Origin: Lutraria lutraria
Lineage: Eukaryota > Mollusca > Bivalvia > Venerida > Mactridae
NCBI GenBank assembly: GCA_964023205.1
Contig: OZ026842.1
Coordinates: 34,549,501 to 34,613,500, forward strand
Direction: 5' to 3'
Length of the DNA: 64,000 bases
Part shown: one piece after another, positions 59,001 to 64,000 of the stretch
Numbering within the stretch: the first letter of the stretch is position 1
Layout of the letters: the number at the start of each line of letters is the position of its first letter
Translations under genes and position numbers: made by a program
Notes under the pieces: generated by a model
Databases searched by the model: none
The model's input: only the letters and a program-made list of their open reading frames with translations
Told to the model about the DNA's origin: nothing

Positions 59001-61823
59001 AGGGGTTTGAATCTAGCGAAATAATATTTATACGTGTTAGTTGGTGTAAGTTTTTCTAGTCGGGCTGTAACCTTACATAATTTTTTTCACTATTTTTGGT
59101 AAGAATGTTTGTTTTATTACCATATCAATTTGAAATTGATGGACTTCTACTAATTAGATGTTTGATAAGCATGCTATAACCACTTATAGAAGGCTCGAGT
59201 CCAGCTACAGACCATGTATCTTTATGTGATAAAGTAGGCAGTTGCTTACGGAGGATGGGAGTCTAGTACTGGTTCTTCCCAAGAACGATGGTTAGGTGAA
59301 CTGTCCACCTCATATGACTCTGACTGTTGAAAAGGGGCATAAAACTCAAACAAACAAACGTTCAAAAAAAAGTATATACATGTATTATGAAATATATCAA
59401 TACCTACCTCTGGTACTTGTACATTATGGCTGACTTTGTCGAACACTGGCGGATTATCATTCCAGTCCGTTACCAGTACAGTGACCGATATCTCAATCTG
59501 TAAGGAATATAGTTTAATACAGTACAACCTCAGTTAATGACCACCTCGGTATTTAGACCTCTACATTATAACAACAAGTTATTATCCGCGCGATCTGATT
59601 TTACATAAATCCACTACATGTACAGATAAACTTGATAATAAAAACACATCGATTTCGTTATGATTGGTTCAATCGGTGGCCATAATATCACAGTTGTATT
59701 TTACAAGTGTAATGCTTTATATAATTATATTCTTGCTAACTGATGATATACTGTTTTACTGGAGTGTAACGTCTAACCAATAATCAGGACCATTTGGTGA
59801 CCTGCATTGCTTTCATGGTGGATGAAGACCCCGGTGTTACACCTTGGTAAGTTGGTTGATATCTCCTTAGCTAGCTTTACAGCTTCCTCACATGTACACT
59901 TTGGTCCACTGTTGGTTTCGAACGTACAGCGTTGATGGTCTACTGATTATTAGTCAGAGACCATACGCACTTGACCCGATTGGAGATCCCCATTTTTTAT
60001 AGTTTACAGTTTTTTTTAATTTTCTATTTTATTTCTTAATTTGATCGTTTATGTTTTTGTTTAAAGTATTTTATACATAGAGACAAACCAGTGTCAATTG
60101 CTTCCTCCGAACAAAGAACACTCTATCAATAATTGTTATTCTTTAAAATCATTGATTATTTAGAACAAAATGACTTTCAAATAAAGGCCACCAGTCTTAT
60201 CAATAAAGGCCATATTTTGTCTTTTCCAAGGTTGAACTTTGTTTACAGGTTTTTCTGTGTATGTATATTATTATCAGAACGTATTATCTCTGTCTATCTC
60301 TACGTACCGTGCCAGTACTAGCAGTGTCGTTGCGTACTTTACAGTGAATGATAAGATTCGGTGTTTCAGGCCTGTCTTTATCAGTGTCGAGTTCTTGAGT
60401 TAGATTAACACTTCGAGTTATAGGATCGAAAAGGAAAAAGTCATTATCTTCCTGGTATAGTGTAATTTCTGCGTTTGTTCCTGCAATAACCACGTTACCT
60501 ATCGTAGTGTCTGAAAAGAGGATCGAAATGTCTTTCAATTAAAAGTCAGTACGCAGTTTTTATCAAAGTGACATATGTATATGGATATAGAAGATAAGTA
60601 TATACATAATAAATAAACATTCACCGCCGCATTAGCCGTCAAGAAATCACTATCAGAAAACAATGAAAATCACATGAATTTTATAATGGTGTACTATATT
60701 TCGACATTGGTAATATAGAAAGGGTTTACATTATTGTGACGTAACTCCATTATCTCAGAGGTCAGAAACTGTATATTTTTTATATAAATGTTTAAAGACA
60801 GACAGAAAAGCAACTGGAATTACGTCCCGTTGAATCATTTAATTTATTAGAGGACCTTTTGAGGTCTACGTTTTCTTCACTTTTCCAATATTTAGTAAAT
60901 GAGAGAAATTTTCTTCGTCAGGGGGGACAATCCAGTTAGACTTAGTGAACAAATCTAAGGGAAGTAACTCGAATAATGACTATGACAACTTACTTATAAG
61001 TGTATTCTCCATTACGTCTTCAATGAAAAACTCGTAGCCAAATTGTGTAGTACATAACTCTACAAGAAAAATACAACATTATAAATTGTGATGATTCTAT
61101 CATAAAATAAACCAATTATATAAGTTATTCCCAATACAACGTAAGTAAGATGTGTCGCACGCACTTTTATTATTGTTACTACAATTAGGGATGCTATAGC
61201 ATCTCTGCTACAATTTAGTTTCCGTCCAATTTATATCAAGTATCATTCAATCATAGTATACTATGACATTTTAATTTCACACGACCTAAAGTCGATGTTT
61301 TTCTCCTATGTAGATGCACGTTACATGATCATTAATTGTTGAATAAAACAGTAAATTATAAAATTACAATACGTAAGTGCTTGCAATTTAAAACGAAGAG
61401 CAATTGTGATATTCGACTTTGTTCCACTCCTTTAGGATTCTTTGTCTAAGCAAAGTTAGTGGAAAAAATAGTGTTTTTTTCGCTTAAAATTTCTGTACAA
61501 TAATGTGATATCAGCAATTGCATTCAAGATCGGGTGATGAATAAATGTAAAAGGTTTATATTCAATTTTATTTGCATTATTGCAAGGTAAATGTAAGACA
61601 CATTGTATAACAAAGAATTAAGGTTTCTAAATGAACTTCACATTAGAAAAGCTATATTTTGAAGCTGGACCAGATATAGAATTTGCACTTGTCAGATTTA
61701 GCTTAAAATCAGTAAATGTTTTGAATAGTTCACATTACGAGATATTAACTTACCACTGTTTACTGTTTCCGGCAGGATTACAATCACTAAAGTGATGAAA
61801 ATGTGGAGTTGTGGTCGTAACAT
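45905..61823 (-). CDS. Cadherin-related single-pass receptor, five EC repeats, 780 aa
   Basis: Exons in transcript order: 61754-61823, 60994-61059, 60308-60510, 59408-59497, 58678-58791, 58311-58412, 57397-57534, 56619-56700, 55971-56068, 55091-55264, 50379-50440, 49894-49978, 48262-48387, 47632-47687, 46744-47088, 45905-46436. Total 2343 nt (781 codons), phases consistent throughout. Signal peptide MLRPQLHIFITLVIVILPET. EC boundaries show as DWNDNPPVF (124-132), DADDLNPVF (238-246), EANINAPIF (342-350) and DVNDNNPQF (440-448), with DxD motifs in EATDNDK, QAYDPDT, ATDPDF and ASDKDF. A Thr/Pro-rich stalk (about 537-575), a transmembrane helix (578-603) and a 177-residue cytoplasmic tail follow. 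Extracellular calcium-dependent adhesion is expected. It is smaller than classical protocadherins and lacks laminin-G/EGF modules and a beta-catenin-binding tail, so 'cadherin-related' is as far as I go. Confidence 0.88.
45938..45944 (-). other. Candidate alternative splice donor in the last cadherin exon
   Basis: GCACAG/GTAAGATAC on the minus strand is close to the consensus donor and lies 13 codons (stop included) before the stop. If used, the tail would continue in an exon further left. Confidence 0.45.
48890..49085 (+). mobile_element. SINE tail fragment in cadherin intron 12
   Basis: Has 'tataactgaaatatctttg' followed by 'aaaaacggcgtttaacc', the same 3' tail type as the SINE at 37013-37290. 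A tRNA-like head was not clear. Confidence 0.5.
50441..55090. other. Cadherin intron 10 (4.6 kb)
   Basis: The largest cadherin intron. Contains a TA-flanked MITE (50530-50672), a C run near 51793 and AT-rich filler. No exon is needed here: the protein reads ATDPDF directly into GTFLVYD, as an EC repeat should. Confidence 0.6.
50530..50672. mobile_element. TA-flanked MITE, right end GGGTTTAACTG
   Basis: Left TACAGACAAGTTTGAACC and right GCGGGTTTAACTGTA are loosely inverted; degenerate member of the CAGT..AACC group. Confidence 0.4.
56365..56570 (-). mobile_element. SINE-related repeat (family B), second copy
   Basis: Shares 'gggcatttatatccctactc', 'ttttctcg' and 'ggggacactgg' in the same order with 18360-18664. 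The tRNA-like head is not preserved. Confidence 0.5.
58155..58262. repeat. Near-perfect 36-bp hairpin (cadherin intron 6)
   Basis: Arms 58155-58190 (TAATAAGCAAGTGTTTTCAT..) and 58227-58262 (..ATGAAAACACTCACTTATTA) are inverted copies with few mismatches, around a 36-base loop with 'ggccttcggcc'. Just to the left, 'cagccattatgaaa' recurs three times (58040-58120). It ends 49 bases from the donor side of exon 6 (58311). Confidence 0.75.
59518..59700. mobile_element. TA-flanked MITE, CAGTACAACCTCAG left end
   Basis: Left TACAGTACAACCTCAGTTAA with 'gaccacctcgg'; probable inverted right end around 'ggtggccataatatca'. It starts about 20 bases from the acceptor of cadherin exon 4. Confidence 0.45.
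59765..59985 (-). mobile_element. tRNA-derived SINE (family C), copy 3
   Basis: Shares 'cctcacatgta', 'ggtttcgaacgta' (B box inverted) and 'attagtcagagaccata' with the copies at 37330 and 45405. The left end 'gtaacgtctaacc' is the inverted SINE tail. Confidence 0.6.
60117..60245. repeat. Dispersed repeat 'gtcattgattatgtagaac', copy 2
   Basis: Shares 'tcattgatta' and 'tagaacaaaatgac' and 'aataaaggccacc' with 15780-15912. Lies in cadherin intron 3. Confidence 0.5.
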
Positions 61824-61853
61824 TGTGATTCTGTAAGTCAGTAAAATATAAAA

Positions 61854-62070
61854 TACAGTGAAACCTCACTAAGCGATCATCTCAATATAAGGGTCACATA
61901 AAAAGGGCCATCTGATTATGTGAGCACCTGTATAGAACGTCCATCTCATTATAGCTATCATACATTTTGTACCCTTTTTCTCACTATTTGAACCTGGTTT
62001 GAGAACACCTCTATACAACGACCGCGTGATTTGGTCCTAAAGATGGTCGTAATACCGAAGTTTTACTGTT
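61854..62070. mobile_element. TA-flanked MITE, CAGTGAAACCTC ends, beside the cadherin start
   Basis: Left CAGTGAAACCTCACTAAGCG and right GGTCGTAATACCGAAG..TTTTACTG are inverted. It lies about 30 bases upstream of the cadherin ATG (61823), so it must fall in the 5' UTR, the promoter or a 5' intron. Confidence 0.65.
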
Positions 62071-62092
62071 AAACCTAAGTTATTTACGGGTA

Positions 62093-62280
62093 AAAATGTT
62101 TGTTTCTGGTAACCCGACCTATCCTAACTTTTCCCAGCGACCCCAGACTTTTAATCAGGCCCGATGAACGGTACATCAACTTGTTCACGTTTTTACCTTC
62201 CACACGCTTTCAAGAGTCAAACAGAAAGGGTGCCCCGACCTAGCTACCTTATGTGTATGTGCATGTAACTGGAAACAAAA
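62093..62280. mobile_element. MITE with TGTTTGTTTCTGGT ends, second copy
   Basis: Left ATGTTTGTTTCTGGTAAC and right 'taactggaaacaaaacaa' are inverted. Internal 'aggcccgatgaacgg' matches 13745-13914. Confidence 0.6.
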
Positions 62281-63107
62281 CAACCAAACATTGGTATGCC
62301 TTAGTACACCATAACCACTGACATAATTATAATAATAAAAATCAGTGGTAACAAAATACATATTAAGTACCTACCTATCTAAAAAGCTTCAAAGCTAAAG
62401 AATCAATATTTATAAATTATCGTTTTAAATCAAAGTATAAACAAGAACTTGAATACCGCATTTATTTAATGTATTCGCTTTTAAAACCAACCCTTTTACC
62501 TTAAATCATTTACTTTGTGTATGTTTTGTCACAGGATATCATATTTCTGTTTCATTAAATCTTATACAAATAATTTCAAACGCTAAATTTTGAACTGATG
62601 CAAAAAATATATAATCCTCAAAAATCGAATCATGAAAACTTCATATTAAGGTCAGAAGAAGATTAAATTATGTTAAATTGTGATCTACAAATAATTTCTA
62701 CTCGAATTATTAATGATGGTTTTTAAAGGGTAATAATCCGGCTGTGTGTGTACAATAAAACTCATGCATAATTATACATGTATGCAAAGAATAAATTGAA
62801 TGAACGTAATATGATTTTGTCAATTTATAACCATCTAACCGCGGCTAATTTATTCAACTCTTGCCCTGCTAACAAATAGTCACAGTTAACAGACCTTTAT
62901 TAGTAGACACGCTAACTGTCAGAAATTTTGGGAGATATTCAAATCATATTAAGATAAACGTTTCGCCTATTTTGCTTTTTTGTATCGAAAAACTAAAATA
63001 ACACCTCTTAATTAAGACCATCTTTTGGAGTAAAAAAAATGACCGTAATATTGAGGTAATCTTATTAACAAACCAATATACCAGTATATAATAGATGTTG
63101 GAAATCT

Positions 63108-63290
63108 TTCAGAAATAAAAGTACTTAATGTACTGAATGTACACATGGAATCTTAACTAACACAGACTTGCACTGCAGCGTGGAACGGGAACTAGTTAGC
63201 ATGGCGGATGTAGAAAAAACGTAATTCTTTGTTCCGCATCAAAATTCATGCGCACCGAGCGAGTGGCGGCTATGGAAAGCTTGTTTTGAA
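63108..63290 (+). repeat. Dispersed repeat family R, copy 4
   Basis: Shares 'aaagtactta', 'gggaactagtta', 'atggcggatgtagaaaaa', 'cgcatcaaaattcatgcgc' and 'ggctatggaaagc' with the copies in the receptor introns. Confidence 0.6.
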
Positions 63291-64000
63291 AACTTTAAAA
63301 CCACCTGGCTAAAACATTTTCGATTACCTCATAATGCTTCTCGATACTAATCATCTCTGTAGAAACTGGTTTAAATCTTTGTTTGTATTATTTTTGTAAC
63401 TATTAATGTTTAAGGATGATCAATGTTTAACTATTATTTCTTACTAACCAACAGTCTGGTTCATTATATCATTTGTATATTATGTTTATTCACCTCATAT
63501 CACATAATGTATACATGTGCTGAGAGTATAAATAAACTGTATATTAAACTGAGCTATCGTACTGTTTCCAAAAAGGGTGTTCAAGACGTTATAATGTATG
63601 TCACTATGATTTGTCCTATTCGAGTGGTTCATGCGTACCAGTTGGCATTTACTTGTGTAGAAAAGGGTAAGCTGTTGGGACAAATGCATGCCGTTTTAGA
63701 TTTGAAAATATTTTTTGAACAAAAATCAGAAAACGTACATATATCTATTTCGTATTTCTATTCTTTTGATACAAATACTGGAGTTTCATATGGAATTTAA
63801 ATAGGGTATAACCACATGATTACGTCTTGTTATTTTGTATTTAACCATTCAAAGAGACGATCAAAATTCAACATACATTTGTAGTTGGCAATTACCTCGA
63901 CCTGGTTATTTCATATAATATCATAATTACATGTATTATGATCACGTATACGTGCGTAATTACGACGTTTACAGTATTATACAATCAATGAATGCTTAGT

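Larger units (their letters stand above)
47632..61823 (-). other. Cadherin exons 1-14: signal peptide and EC1-EC5
   Basis: EC1 about 30-132, EC2 133-246, EC3 247-350, EC4 351-448, EC5 449 to about 536 (finished in exon 15). EC1 and EC4 end in near-canonical calcium linkers (DxNDNxPxF); EC2 ends in DADDLNPVF and EC3 in EANINAPIF, the latter lacking the two linker aspartates. EC3 also has a weak LDRE region (IRVFEVDVPTLTVVVL). Reduced calcium binding between EC3 and EC4, and so a bend or flexible joint there, is an inference. Confidence 0.8.
61824..64000. other. Upstream flank of the cadherin gene
   Basis: Contains MITEs at 61854-62070 and 62093-62280 and repeat family R copy 4 at 63108-63290. 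The 5' UTR and promoter must lie here, but no motif is certain. The 125-aa plus-strand frame at 63423-63800 has no recognisable domain and an AT-rich composition; not called. Confidence 0.45.

Noticed and set aside
59246..59331. Open stretch on the minus strand with acceptor (AACAG) and donor (GTAAGC), reading SESYEVDSSPNHRSWEEPV, as a cadherin exon
   Set aside because: It would start in phase 0 and end in phase 2, while the next exon needs phase 0. Skipping it gives the normal EC sequence VQVPE-DTKPGTTVY.
63423..63800. 125-aa plus-strand frame
   Set aside because: No domain or splice context; composition typical of AT-rich intergenic DNA.

Overview
The window reads as AT-rich metazoan nuclear DNA with small exons, long introns, many short dispersed repeats and no prokaryote-style gene packing. 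A tandem cluster of secreted C1q-domain genes, a variant ionotropic glutamate receptor, tRNA-derived SINEs ending in a '..ggcgttaaac..' tail and a short-unit repeat typical of clam and mussel DNA together suggest a bivalve mollusc. The phylum is inferred and the species is not identified. All three host loci that could be assembled lie on the minus strand. Exon models were built by hand from GT/AG junctions and frame continuity, and every junction used keeps phase.

Layout from left to right. (1) 1-11.8 kb is a tandem segmental duplication. It holds three copies of a C1q-domain gene: copy 1 (1-236, first exon only, broken), copy 2 (1062-2581, intact, 3 exons, 275 aa) and copy 3 (8513-9573, broken). 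The duplicated block also carried the 3' end of the neighbouring receptor gene, so relics of its last two exons lie upstream of copy 2 (4831-4853 and about 8062-8110). A young, 5'-truncated LINE of L1/Tx1 type (5371-7124) with a 28-base A tail and 19-bp target duplications sits inside this block. (2) 10.6-34.0 kb is a full-length ionotropic glutamate receptor (IR-like) of 17 exons and 882 aa: signal peptide, N-terminal domain, split ligand-binding domain, pore and M1/M3/M4. It has a cysteine at the Q/R/N selectivity position and a remodelled ligand pocket. (3) 34.0-45.9 kb is intergenic, with SINEs, MITEs and a 33-base poly-C run. (4) 45.9-61.8 kb is a single-pass cadherin-related receptor of 16 exons and 780 aa: signal peptide, five EC repeats, Thr/Pro-rich stalk, one transmembrane helix and a 177-residue cytoplasmic tail. 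(5) 61.8-64.0 kb is upstream flank with MITEs.

Nothing indicates that the three loci form one pathway. All are secreted or cell-surface molecules: pattern-recognition lectin-like, ligand-gated channel and adhesion receptor. Their neighbourhood looks incidental, except that the C1q duplication breakpoints fall inside the receptor's 3' exons. The introns are rich in TA-flanked MITEs with CAGTAAAACC-type ends, long foldback elements and at least three SINE families. I found no rRNA, functional tRNA, CRISPR array or bacterial-type operon.
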